From Oscillospiraceae bacterium (GTDB lineage: Bacteria > Bacillota > Clostridia > Oscillospirales > Ruminococcaceae): a DNA stretch of 64,000 bases. A program made the translations under genes and the position numbers. Below the pieces are notes generated by a model. It worked only from the letters and a program-made list of their open reading frames with translations. It did not search any database and had not been told where the DNA came from. Every line of letters begins with the position of its first letter. Positions within the stretch are counted from its first letter, which is position 1. The stretch covers positions 1-64,000 of the forward strand of contig JAETSI010000010.1 of NCBI GenBank assembly GCA_021769725.1. Reading direction: 5' to 3'. Below, piece by piece: positions 33,635-42,389 of the stretch.

Positions 33635-35044
33635 TCAGGAATTTTGTGCCGGGAGCGTTATGGTAACAGTTGTTCCCAGTCCTTCGCCGGGGCTGGTGAT
33701 ATCCATAGTTCCGTTGTGCATGGCGATTATTTCATCTGCTACTGCCAGTCCGATACCCGAACCTCTTCGTGTATGATTTGCCTTGAAGAATTTGGTCTTG
33801 ACTTTGGCAAGATCGGAAGTCTTTATACCGCAGCCGGTATCGGCAACGGAAACAACGACTTTGTTTTCTGTTTCGTCCTCATAAGCATTTATGGTTACAG
33901 TTCCTCCCTGAGAGGAATATTTTATAGCGTTGTCAATTATGTTTATAAATACCTGACGTATCCTGTTCTTGTCACCGAACACAAACGGCAGCATATCCGG
34001 ATCGTTATAGATTATCTCTATGCCCTCACGTTTTGCCTTGTCACTGTAGATAAGCACGGCGTCGCCAAGCTCAGCCAGAATATCCATAGTGGCATTCTGG
34101 AGCGTAAAATGACCGCTCTGCATACGTGAAAAATCGAGCAGTTCCTCAACCATCCGGGAAAGTCTTTCCGTTTCATTAACGATAACGCCTACGCCTTTCT
34201 TCATGGTATCCGGACTGCCTCCGCCGTCAAGCATAAGTGTTTCCGCCCAGCCTTTTATAGCCGTCAGGGGGGTACGCAGTTCGTGGGATACGGAAGATAT
34301 AAATTCGTTCTTCATATTTTCCGCATTCGACAATTCGTCTGCCATATGGTTGATAGCCGTACAGAGTTCGCCGATCTCGTCGCTGCTGTTGCTGCTTATG
34401 CGCACGGAAAAGTCGCCCATAGCAAATTTACGTGCAATATCGCTTATCTGCCTGATAGGCTTTACGATAGATCCGGCAAAATAAAGACCTGTCGATATAA
34501 CGATAGCGATAACCACCAGAATAATGGCAGCAACTGCGATAGTATAATTTTTTATTGCGTTGTCTATAGTCGTGAGGGATGTTACCATTCTGACAGAGCT
34601 GAATTCGCTGTTTATTGAGGAGATAGGCACAGATACTGCCAATATCTTCTCGCCGCCCGGAAGCTTGCCTATATAAGTGCCCTCTCCTGAGATCATAGCG
34701 TCCTCGTAGTCAGGCATGAGCATATTGGCGTCGGGAGAGAATCCGGAGGAAGTCAGTACAACACGCCCGTTGGAGTTTATTGCCATAAGCTCTATTTTGT
34801 CCTTTTCGTTAAAAGTTTCCAGCATATTTCTCATTTCGGCGGAGAAGTTGGCAGCGCTGTCCTGTGAGTGGATGCTCAAGACGCTGGTAACGGCGTTGAT
34901 CTTTGAAATCAGGTATTGTTTGGCAGAACTGTAGAAATAACTCTGTATCGCATAGATTATAGCCATGGCGATAACAAGCAGCGCCAGGATTATAACGCCC
35001 AGATTGTTGATTATCCAGCGTTTGGTGATACTTTTTTTAGCCAT
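33635..35044 (-). CDS. Membrane sensor histidine kinase
   Basis: A 469-residue protein with two membrane helices (about 13-33 and 168-192) around an extracytoplasmic sensor of about 130 residues. Next come a HAMP segment (SIVKPIRQISDIARKFAMGD), HisKA with SHELRTPLTAIKGWAE (phospho-His at about 255), and HATPase boxes NIIDNAIKYS, VADTGCGI and GSGIGLAV. It is the PhoR/WalK type. Its start shares one base with the stop of the response regulator, so they form one two-component pair. The signal is unknown. Confidence 0.92.
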   Translation of the reverse strand: MAKKSITKRWIINNLGVIILALLVIAMAIIYAIQSYFYSSAKQYLISKINAVTSVLSIHSQDSAANFSAEMRNMLETFNEKDKIELMAINSNGRVVLTSSGFSPDANMLMPDYEDAMISGEGTYIGKLPGGEKILAVSVPISSINSEFSSVRMVTSLTTIDNAIKNYTIAVAAIILVVIAIVISTGLYFAGSIVKPIRQISDIARKFAMGDFSVRISSNSSDEIGELCTAINHMADELSNAENMKNEFISSVSHELRTPLTAIKGWAETLMLDGGGSPDTMKKGVGVIVNETERLSRMVEELLDFSRMQSGHFTLQNATMDILAELGDAVLIYSDKAKREGIEIIYNDPDMLPFVFGDKNRIRQVFINIIDNAIKYSSQGGTVTINAYEDETENKVVVSVADTGCGIKTSDLAKVKTKFFKANHTRRGSGIGLAVADEIIAMHNGTMDITSPGEGLGTTVTITLPAQNS

Positions 35045-35745
35045 TACTGCATATCATTCCATTTATATCCATAGCCCCATATAGTAATGATGTATCGGGG
35101 ACTGGATGGTTCTTCCTCTATTTTCATGCGGATTCTTCTGATATTCACATCAACGATCTTATCGTCGCCGTAGTAGCTTTCTCCCCATATATGATTGAGG
35201 ATGCTTGCACGGTCAAGAGCAGTGTTCTTGTTGTTCATGAAGAATTCAAGTATCTGGTACTCCACCTGTGTCAGCTCGATCGGTTTTCCGTTCTTGGTGA
35301 CGGTACGGCTCTTGAGATTAAGTACAAACGGGCCGGATTCAATAAGCGACTGTTTTTCATTTTTGATAAAGCTCATGCAGACACGGCGGTAAATGGCGTC
35401 CACACGGGCGGTAAGCTCCGACGGAGAAAACGGCTTGGTAATATAGTCGTCGGCTCCTATCATAAGACCGCTTACTTTGTCCATTTCCTGAGTTCTGGCG
35501 GTAAGCATTATTATACCGATGGTAGAGCTTTTTTCACGTATTTTTTTGCATACTGTAAAGCCGTCAATGCCGGGCATCATAATATCGAGGAGGATGATGT
35601 CGAAATTTCCGTGCTCCTGTTCAAACATTCTGAGAGCTGCCTCTCCACAGTCGACATCCACAACGTCATATCCGGCACGTTTAAGGTTTATAACGACAAA
35701 TTCACGGATGGTAGTTTCATCCTCGCAGATTAATATACGTTTCAT
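35044..35745 (-). CDS. OmpR/PhoB-family response regulator
   Basis: A 233-residue regulator. The receiver domain (1-120) has acidic EDE at 7-9, phospho-acceptor Asp in DIILLDIMMPG (about 55), Thr in MLTARTQ and Lys in YITKPFSP. The C-terminal winged helix (135-230) ends with YIITIWGYGYKWN, the OmpR/PhoB wing. It is cotranscribed with the kinase downstream and the FG-GAP lipoprotein upstream. Confidence 0.93.
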   Translation of the reverse strand: MKRILICEDETTIREFVVINLKRAGYDVVDVDCGEAALRMFEQEHGNFDIILLDIMMPGIDGFTVCKKIREKSSTIGIIMLTARTQEMDKVSGLMIGADDYITKPFSPSELTARVDAIYRRVCMSFIKNEKQSLIESGPFVLNLKSRTVTKNGKPIELTQVEYQILEFFMNNKNTALDRASILNHIWGESYYGDDKIVDVNIRRIRMKIEEEPSSPRYIITIWGYGYKWNDMQ

Positions 35746-35772
35746 TTTCTATGTCTCCTCACAGCCTGCGCC

Positions 35773-37104
35773 TTATTTCATTTTAAAACCGACAGCCACA
35801 TCTCCGGCGCTCGGAGAAAGACCGTCGTCCACTGTCGTCTGATTGTAGGGGATATACGCCAGATACGCCGAATCCCCTTTTGTTCCCATAAGCATATAGC
35901 CGCTGGAGAGCCTGTCCTCACGGGAGGCGGAGTCTTCTGCGCAGTAGATACGCATCAGTTCCCGCCCGGTTTCGCCGTCCTGACAGGCGCAGAAAACGAT
36001 CTCATCATTGACAGCGTCACGTTTTATGGTAACTTTTTTATCCCATTTTTTCGGAAAAACAAAGATATATCCGTCCCCCACGCTGTAGTATGAGGAGCAC
36101 TTCCGTTCAAGACGGTTGTCATTGTTTACAAAGTCCCATTGGGTTATCTTCATTTGTTCGCTTTCAGGAAGATCCTCATAGCCGGGAGAAATCGTCTGGA
36201 CAGGTATTTCCAGAATTCCGTCCCCGTCTATGTCAAAGGAACTGCATCCTGCCGGACGTACGGTAGCAAGCGAATCCTTAGGGTCAGCAAAAACCTTGTT
36301 AAGCCCGGTGCTGTCCATATATACGATATCGGTCTGGATTGAACCTGCGCCTGAAACGGCATCAATATAAAGTCCCTTTCTGCCGCCGCCGATCTCCCCG
36401 TAATTCAGACTGTCGAATTCCGTAAAGCTTCCGCTGAGTTCACTGCTGTACACATGATATGTGCCGCTTTCATCCAGTTTATAGCTTTCTGCCACGGCAG
36501 GAGAGCCGGTAGCCGAACCTGCCAGAAGGAAAAATTCCGTTTCACCGTCTCCGTCAAGATCAGTCACATCTATGAATGAGCACGCCTCGGAAAATGTCTT
36601 TTCAATAGTTCCTTTTAGGGGATCATAGTTGTAAATAGCCACGTTCTTTTCCGAACGGTTGATAAGGCTGCTTCCGATAATAAGGTTTATCCGCTCATTT
36701 GAACCCAGTTCTGAGATTATGACTTTTTCAATTTCAGCGCCCTCCGCCGGAGTATCACAGACAGAACGCCACTTTCCGCCGTTTTGGTCAAGGATATTTA
36801 TTCTCAGTGTATTTTCCGGAGCGGCAAGGCTGGTTTTTTCATAGAACACCACTGCCTCGTCTCCGCCGTCGCCGTCGATATCTTCCACGATAAAAGCGGA
36901 GAGATATTTACCGGATTTCGGGTATTTAAGACTTATATTTGTACCTGCGGCATCGGTAAGAGCTTTGTATATCTGTTCCTGTTCCACGCTCAGCTTGGGG
37001 GGCGTCATAAGATTGTCTATGCTTGTTCCGAAAGAACAGCCCGTAAGCGACGCCGATATCACAGTCAAAGCTGCGGCAGGAAGAAGTTTTCTTTTTGAAA
37101 TCAT
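35773..37104 (-). CDS. Lipoprotein with FG-GAP/VCBS-like calcium-binding repeats
   Basis: A 443-residue protein whose signal ends ASLTGC|SFGTS. It has three DxDGDG repeats: DIDGDGGDEAVVFY (about 75-88), VTDLDGDGETEFFLLA (about 178-193) and FDIDGDGILEIPV (about 288-300), as in integrin-like propellers. It is an extracytoplasmic protein 27 bp upstream of the two-component genes in the same run. That position suggests an accessory sensor or a surface protein under their control, but nothing in the sequence proves a link. Confidence 0.75.
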   Translation of the reverse strand: MISKRKLLPAAALTVISASLTGCSFGTSIDNLMTPPKLSVEQEQIYKALTDAAGTNISLKYPKSGKYLSAFIVEDIDGDGGDEAVVFYEKTSLAAPENTLRINILDQNGGKWRSVCDTPAEGAEIEKVIISELGSNERINLIIGSSLINRSEKNVAIYNYDPLKGTIEKTFSEACSFIDVTDLDGDGETEFFLLAGSATGSPAVAESYKLDESGTYHVYSSELSGSFTEFDSLNYGEIGGGRKGLYIDAVSGAGSIQTDIVYMDSTGLNKVFADPKDSLATVRPAGCSSFDIDGDGILEIPVQTISPGYEDLPESEQMKITQWDFVNNDNRLERKCSSYYSVGDGYIFVFPKKWDKKVTIKRDAVNDEIVFCACQDGETGRELMRIYCAEDSASREDRLSSGYMLMGTKGDSAYLAYIPYNQTTVDDGLSPSAGDVAVGFKMK

Positions 37105-37135
37105 TTTTAAAATAACAGCCGAGTCCGGAACTGTC

Positions 37136-38491
37136 CTATCTCTGGTCGATCGGCACGTATTTACGTTCTTTTGCGATAGCCTTATATGCCGGACGTATTA
37201 TTCTGTTGCCGGTAAGAACCTCCTCCATACGGTGAGCAGCCCATCCAGCCATACGTGCAACGGCAAACAGAGGCGTGAAGAGGTTTTCGGGAATACCCAG
37301 CATTCGGTACACAAGTCCGGAGTACATATCAACATTGGCACACATTGTCTTTGAGCTTCCTTTAACAGATTTGAACACCTCCGGGGTAAGCCTTTCAACT
37401 GTTTCAAGGAGACGGAATTCCGCTTCTATTTCCTTGCCCTTTGCAAGTTCAAAAGCCTTTTTCTTGAGAATAACTGCTCTGGGGTCGGATATGGTATATA
37501 CAGCGTGACCCATGCCGTAGATAAGACCTGAGCCGTCGTTTGTTTCTTTAAGGATTGTCCGGCGCATATAGTCGGCGACTTCTCCCTCGTTCTCCCAGTT
37601 TTTGATGTTTGCCTTGAAGTTGTCAAGCATATGAATAACCTGGAGGTTAGCGCCGCCGTGACGTGGACCTTTAAGAGAACATATTGCCGAGGAATAGGCG
37701 GAATACGGATCGGTTCCGGATGATGTGAGCACACGGCAGGTGAAAGTCGAGTTGTTTCCTCCGCCGTGCTCTGCCTGAAGCATAAGCAGACAGTCGAGCA
37801 TCTGAGCTTCTTCCAATGTATACTGCCTGTCGGTTCTCAGCAGCGAAAGAATACACTGAGCCGTATTTTCTTCATAATTTATGGGATGCATTATCATGCT
37901 CTGGTTATCAAAGACTCTTCTCTTGACCTGGTAGGCGTTTGCCATGATAACAGGCATTTTTGCAATAAGGCTGATAGCCGTTCTCATTTCGTTTTCCAGC
38001 CCCTTGTTTTCACAGTCGTCATCATAGGAATAGAGGGCAAGAACGGATCGTGCCAACTTGTTCATGATATTGTGCGAAGGGGCTTTAAGGATCATATCTT
38101 CTACAAAGCCATTGGGAAGATCTCTTTTAAGAGATATATATGTATTGAAATTCTTGAGTTCCTTATGGCTGGGCAGACGGCCGAAAAGCAGCAGAAAAAC
38201 GGTCTCTTCAAAGCCGAATCGGTTTTCTTTTTCAACATTTTCAACCAGGTCGTTGATATTATATCCTCTGTATATAAGCTGACCCGGGATAGGTTCTACC
38301 TCGCCCTCGTTAAGAACATAGCCATGAACGTTGCATATATTCGTGATTCCGGCGACAACGCCTGTGCTGTCGCTGTTGCGGAGACCCCTTTTAACGTGAT
38401 ATTTGTCGTAAAGCTTGGGGTCGATAACGGAATTATTGCAAAGCTCCTCGCATAAACCTGTAATATTGGCACCCGAAATAAAAGACGGCAT
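37136..38491 (-). CDS. gltA: Citrate synthase
   Basis: The protein is 451 residues when started at ATG 38491; an in-frame GTG 9 bp earlier directly abuts GAGGAG and is too close to it. Citrate synthase motifs are YRGYNINDLVENV, the catalytic-site segments SLKGPRHGGANLQV, GMGHAVYTISDPRA, and ANVDMYSGLVYRMLGIP (catalytic Asp). It condenses oxaloacetate with acetyl-CoA, probably for glutamate synthesis in a partial TCA cycle. It opens the long minus-strand run and has a perfect promoter upstream. Confidence 0.92.
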   Translation of the reverse strand: MPSFISGANITGLCEELCNNSVIDPKLYDKYHVKRGLRNSDSTGVVAGITNICNVHGYVLNEGEVEPIPGQLIYRGYNINDLVENVEKENRFGFEETVFLLLFGRLPSHKELKNFNTYISLKRDLPNGFVEDMILKAPSHNIMNKLARSVLALYSYDDDCENKGLENEMRTAISLIAKMPVIMANAYQVKRRVFDNQSMIMHPINYEENTAQCILSLLRTDRQYTLEEAQMLDCLLMLQAEHGGGNNSTFTCRVLTSSGTDPYSAYSSAICSLKGPRHGGANLQVIHMLDNFKANIKNWENEGEVADYMRRTILKETNDGSGLIYGMGHAVYTISDPRAVILKKKAFELAKGKEIEAEFRLLETVERLTPEVFKSVKGSSKTMCANVDMYSGLVYRMLGIPENLFTPLFAVARMAGWAAHRMEEVLTGNRIIRPAYKAIAKERKYVPIDQR

Positions 38492-38524
38492 TACAATCAC
38501 ACTCCTCTGAAATATTCACATTTA

Positions 38525-38553
38525 ATTATACACTATTTTTTGAATTATGTCAA
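38525..38553 (-). promoter_or_regulatory. Consensus promoter of the citrate synthase-recA run
   Basis: On the minus strand, TTGACA (38553-38548), a 17-bp spacer and TATAAT (38530-38525), about 34 bp before the start codon. Confidence 0.9.
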
Positions 38554-38637
38554 CACAAATGAAAGCAATTTTGGCGTGCGGTGATTTCAATGGGTACATA
38601 GTTCTCTTTGAAATTGCTGTAAAAAGGAGAGGTTATC

Positions 38638-39693
38638 ATGAAAAAGTACATATCACAGTTTCTGGCTCTGGCGTTATCGGTAATGGTCATTCCTGCATTG
38701 CCGGTGTATATCTCCGGAAAATCTGCAAAGGCGGAGAAAAGAACCGCTGCAGCGGAAAAAAAGGAAGTTCCGTCAACTTCTGCTTCCGACGGTGTTCAGC
38801 AGGAAACCTCGGAAGTTCCCTCCGTAGCTGTCAATCCGGGAGAGCCGTACAAGGTTCTTGATATGGCGTCCGGACAGGTTATTGAAGTTTCTGTCAGGGA
38901 TTATGTAATAGGAGCAGTTTGTGCGGAAATGCCTGCATCCTTTCATGAGGAGGCTCTGAAAGCCCAGGCGGTAGCGGCTCATACGTATGCGGAACGTCAG
39001 CGCATAAGAGAACGCCGCTCTCCCACTGATGGTCTTATGGGTGCGGATTTTTCCAACGACACTTCCCGATATCAGGGATATTTTACCGAGGCTCAGGCAA
39101 GGCAGTATTTCGGGGAAAATTTTGAGGTGAACTACAAAAAGATCGCTGATGCTGCCGACGAGGTACTGCCATATATTATTACATACGATGACGAGCCGAT
39201 AGTTGCTGCCTTTCATTCAATGTCCACAGGAAAAACCGAAAGCGCCGAAAATGCATGGGGGGCAGGCGCCCCTTATCTTGTTCCTGTAGACAGCAGCTAT
39301 GATACAAAAGCTCCCGGATATATGGAGGAGATACGTTTGACAAAGGATGTTCTCAGGCAGAAGCTTGAAGCCGCATTTCCGGGGATAGTACTTGGAAACG
39401 ATATTACATCATGGATCTTGACGGAGGAAAGTTCCGGTTCGGGAACGGTTCTGCGTGCAAAAGCAGGCGACAAGATCGTTTCCGGCAATGATCTCCGGCA
39501 GGCACTGGCGCTGCGCTCCGCTTGTTTTGATGTTCGCTGTGAGGGAGAGGAAATCGTTTTCACTACCCGTGGTTACGGACATGGGGTTGGTATGAGCCAG
39601 TACGGCGCTGATTCCATGGCACAGGAAGGTAAAAACTGGAGGGAAATACTAGAGCATTACTACCCCGGCGCAGAACTGACGCAGTCAGATTAA
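38638..39693 (+). CDS. SpoIID/LytB-domain protein
   Basis: A 351-residue protein behind AAAAGGAGAGG. It has an N-terminal signal or anchor segment (about 5-22), a low-complexity linker (about 28-60), then the SpoIID domain: VRDYVIGAVCAEMPASFHEE, ALKAQAVAAHTYAERQR, AAFHSMSTGKTESAENAWG and a C-terminal GYGHGVGMSQYGADSMA. SpoIID is a lytic transglycosylase that trims peptidoglycan during engulfment. This one stands alone rather than in a spoIIA/spoIIQ-type cluster and may act in wall remodelling rather than sporulation. Confidence 0.88.
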   Translation: MKKYISQFLALALSVMVIPALPVYISGKSAKAEKRTAAAEKKEVPSTSASDGVQQETSEVPSVAVNPGEPYKVLDMASGQVIEVSVRDYVIGAVCAEMPASFHEEALKAQAVAAHTYAERQRIRERRSPTDGLMGADFSNDTSRYQGYFTEAQARQYFGENFEVNYKKIADAADEVLPYIITYDDEPIVAAFHSMSTGKTESAENAWGAGAPYLVPVDSSYDTKAPGYMEEIRLTKDVLRQKLEAAFPGIVLGNDITSWILTEESSGSGTVLRAKAGDKIVSGNDLRQALALRSACFDVRCEGEEIVFTTRGYGHGVGMSQYGADSMAQEGKNWREILEHYYPGAELTQSD

Positions 39694-39714
39694 AGGGGTT
39701 CTGTCAGCATCCCC

Positions 39715-40107
39715 TTACCAATGTCAACAACTTAAGTGGGGACGCTGTCCCCACACCCCTGCCAAAGGGTGAATCCGCCTTACTGGCGCCCGTGGTCTCA
39801 CCTGTCGGTTCGGTCGGTGCTTCTCGCTTTGCGAGAGGTCTCCATCGGAGACCCGCACCCCTCTGTCACTGCGTGACATCCCCTAACCGGGGCGCGTCCC
39901 CTTTGTCAGCTAAGCTGACATTTCCCCATACTATGGGGAATAACCTCACACTGTGAGGAGTCACCCTTTGGAAAACCGGTATTAATTATTTTCAGTACCT
40001 CGTAAGGAAGATACTGAAAATAATTAGGGCAGATGTCCATAGAATGAATACCCATTTGTAAAGACTGTAAGGGAGCAAAATCTACTAAGTTGACGGCATT
40101 GCCTCCC
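39715..40107. repeat. Multi-hairpin repeat element, long copy
   Basis: About 390 bp with no gene. Imperfect inverted ends (AATGTCAACAACTTAAGT on the left; AATGCCGTCAACTTAGTAGA read from the right) enclose GTGGGGAC-GCT-GTCCCCAC and a chain of at least seven short palindromes: TCTCGCTTTGCGAGA, GGTCTCCATCGGAGACC, TGTCACTGCGTGACA, CCCCTAACCGGGG, TGTCAGCTAAGCTGACA, CCCCATACTATGGGG, CTCACACTGTGAG. A perfect 14-bp stem, AATTATTTTCAGTA (39984-39997) with its complement at 40012-40025, closes it. The copy at 57755-57967 shares both ends and the closing stem design. Confidence 0.75.
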
Positions 40108-40138
40108 CATTATTTCAGGTTCAGAGCCTTAAAATCTA

Positions 40139-40167
40139 TTGACACGATATGTGTTTTGTGGTATTAT
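40139..40167 (+). promoter_or_regulatory. Promoter of the ABC exporter pair
   Basis: TTGACA (40139-40144), 17 bp, TATTAT (40162-40167), about 60 bp before the start codon at 40228. Confidence 0.85.
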
Positions 40168-40227
40168 TAATACATTGAATTCATCGGTGAGGTGAGTTCA
40201 TGTATATTTTATATTGGGGGTAAAAAA

Positions 40228-40968
40228 ATGGAAAATGTACTCGAAGTCAAAGGACTTACGAAACAGTACACAAAAGTTCTCGCCGCTGATAAAGTTTCCT
40301 TTGAGATAGGGAAAGGCGAAGTATTTGCACTTATCGGGCCGAACGGCGCAGGAAAGACAACTACGATCCGTATGATATCGACGCTGCTCACTCCGACAGC
40401 CGGAGATGCATCGGTAATGGGTCACAGCATTGTAAGTGAACCTGATAAAGTAAGGGAATGCATCACTTATCTGCCTGACGAAGCCGGAGCCTACAAGAAT
40501 ATGAAAGGCATCAAGTATTTGCAGTTTATGGCAGGACTTTTCTGCACTGATCTTGAAGAGATCGGAAAATGTGTTGACCGTGCAAAAGAGATCTGTCAGC
40601 TTGGCGAACGTCTCAACGACAAAATCGGCAGCTATAGCCGTGGAATGATACGTAAGCTTCTTTTGGCACGTTCCGTTATGACAAGACCTAAGCTTGCTAT
40701 TCTTGACGAGCCTACAAGCGGTTTGGATGTTATAAACGCCATTGAAATCAGAAAAACAATCAAGCGGCTTGCTCATGAAGAGGGAATGTCATTTCTTCTG
40801 TCATCCCATAATATGCTGGAGATAGAATTTGTATCCGATCGTGTGGGCATAATAACAAAGGGACATCTTATGGTGACCGGAGCTGCGGACGAGCTTAAGC
40901 AGCGTTATAATGCTGCCAATCTTGAAGAAGTTTTTGAAAGGGTGGTGAAGCAGAATGAAGTTCATTAA
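40228..40968 (+). CDS. ABC transporter ATP-binding protein (NatA-like)
   Basis: A 246-residue ATPase. I start it at ATG 40228, behind GGGGG; the frame extends upstream without a better site. It has Walker A GPNGAGKTT, the signature region SYSRGMIRKLLLARS, Walker B LAILDEPTSG and the H-loop SSHNM. It has the order and wording of NatA, the ATPase of a sodium/drug-type ABC-2 exporter. It overlaps the permease gene by 14 bp. Confidence 0.92.
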   Translation: MENVLEVKGLTKQYTKVLAADKVSFEIGKGEVFALIGPNGAGKTTTIRMISTLLTPTAGDASVMGHSIVSEPDKVRECITYLPDEAGAYKNMKGIKYLQFMAGLFCTDLEEIGKCVDRAKEICQLGERLNDKIGSYSRGMIRKLLLARSVMTRPKLAILDEPTSGLDVINAIEIRKTIKRLAHEEGMSFLLSSHNMLEIEFVSDRVGIITKGHLMVTGAADELKQRYNAANLEEVFERVVKQNEVH

Positions 40969-42325
40969 TCTGCTTAAAAAGGAACTCGCTGAGCTTGTCA
41001 ACAAGAATATGCTTCTTGGTCTTGTAGTCACAGTGGCTATCTTTATGATTCTGGGCGGAATTATGAAAACTACCATTAATGATGTTGTTGATGAAAGCAA
41101 GAATGTTACTATTAATATATGTGACAGGGATAAAACAGAATTCACTGAAAGCATATTGGAAGCAATGGAGAATGTCAATAAAGATCCCGATTCAAATGTT
41201 TCGGCAAAGATCAATATTATTGAGTGCGAGGGAGACGATTATGCCGCTATTCTTGCAGATAACGATATTTCCAGCCTGGTAATAATTCCCGTGGGATTTA
41301 CCGATTCTCTTGATAAAAAAGAGCAGCCGGAGCTTATAAGCGTATCGAGGATGACTTCAGCAGCTACTATGTCTAATATTGATGTCGGAAACGAAGGTGC
41401 GATAAATCTTATCAAGCAGTGTATTTCAAGCACTATTGCCGCCGATACCGGAATGGACGATCAGCAGTATCAGCTTATGGAAGAACCTGTTATTCTGACG
41501 GAAAATACTGTCGTTGACGATAAGGACGCACGCATATCTCAAGACAGTATTATGAGCAAAATAATGATGCAGAATATGCTGCTGCCTATTATCGTATTTG
41601 TTCTTATAATGATGACATCACAGATGCTTATGTCAGCCATATCCAATGAAAAGATCGACAAGACGCTTGAAACGCTTCTTTCTGCGCCCGTATCGAGATT
41701 GTCCGTAATAGGTGCAAAAATGCTTGCCGCTGCCGTTGTTGCTCTGCTTAATGCGGCAGTTTATATGGTTGCTTTTTCAACTTTCGTTTCCGGTGCAACC
41801 GACGAAGTGACTCAGAGTGTTTCCGAGGCAGCAGGAGTAAGTATTACTGTAGATCAGGCGCTGGAGCAGCTCGGTCTTAATCTGGGAGCTGTCGATTATA
41901 TTCTTATCGGGGTGCAGCTCTTCTTTACGATAATGATCTGCTTGTCAGTTTCAATTATCCTCGGTGCTCTTATAGACGATGCAAAGAATGTTCAGAGTAT
42001 GCTTATGCCGATTATGCTTTGTGCAATGGTTCCCTATATAATATCCATGCTTGCAGACATCAATTCGCTGCCAATGATATTCAGGGTGATCGTTTACGCT
42101 ATACCGTTTACTCATACATTTACGGCTGTTCCGAATCTGATGTTCGGCAACAATATGCTGTTCCTGGGTGGACTTATCTATCAGATAATAGTATTCCTGA
42201 TATGCATTTTCTTTGCTCTCCGTCTGTTCATGTCCGATAAGCTTCTGACAGTTTCGCTTAACATAGGTCAGAAGTCAAAATATAAGAAAAGAAACAAGAA
42301 AAATAACGTTCCTGAGGAAGAATAA
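40955..42325 (+). CDS. ABC-2 type exporter permease (NatB-like)
   Basis: A 456-residue membrane protein. The first helix is at about 20-38, followed by an extracytoplasmic domain of about 170 residues and then five or six helices in the C-terminal half (from LLPIIVFVLIMMTSQML, about 210). The sequence NEKIDKTLETLLSAPVSRL is the ABC-2 family cytoplasmic loop. It forms the transporter with the overlapping ATPase. NatAB exports sodium in Bacillus; the substrate here is not known. Confidence 0.88.
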   Translation: MKFINLLKKELAELVNKNMLLGLVVTVAIFMILGGIMKTTINDVVDESKNVTINICDRDKTEFTESILEAMENVNKDPDSNVSAKINIIECEGDDYAAILADNDISSLVIIPVGFTDSLDKKEQPELISVSRMTSAATMSNIDVGNEGAINLIKQCISSTIAADTGMDDQQYQLMEEPVILTENTVVDDKDARISQDSIMSKIMMQNMLLPIIVFVLIMMTSQMLMSAISNEKIDKTLETLLSAPVSRLSVIGAKMLAAAVVALLNAAVYMVAFSTFVSGATDEVTQSVSEAAGVSITVDQALEQLGLNLGAVDYILIGVQLFFTIMICLSVSIILGALIDDAKNVQSMLMPIMLCAMVPYIISMLADINSLPMIFRVIVYAIPFTHTFTAVPNLMFGNNMLFLGGLIYQIIVFLICIFFALRLFMSDKLLTVSLNIGQKSKYKKRNKKNNVPEEE

Positions 42326-42389
42326 TCAATGCAGCATTGTACATGACTTGTGCAACGGATGCTTTGTCTGCTGAAAAGAAGGTGATTTT

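Noticed and set aside
39715..40107. Possible CRISPR array in the palindrome-rich region
   Set aside because: The palindromes differ from one another and the intervals are only a few bases, so there are no direct repeats with spacers. No CRISPR array was seen in the window.
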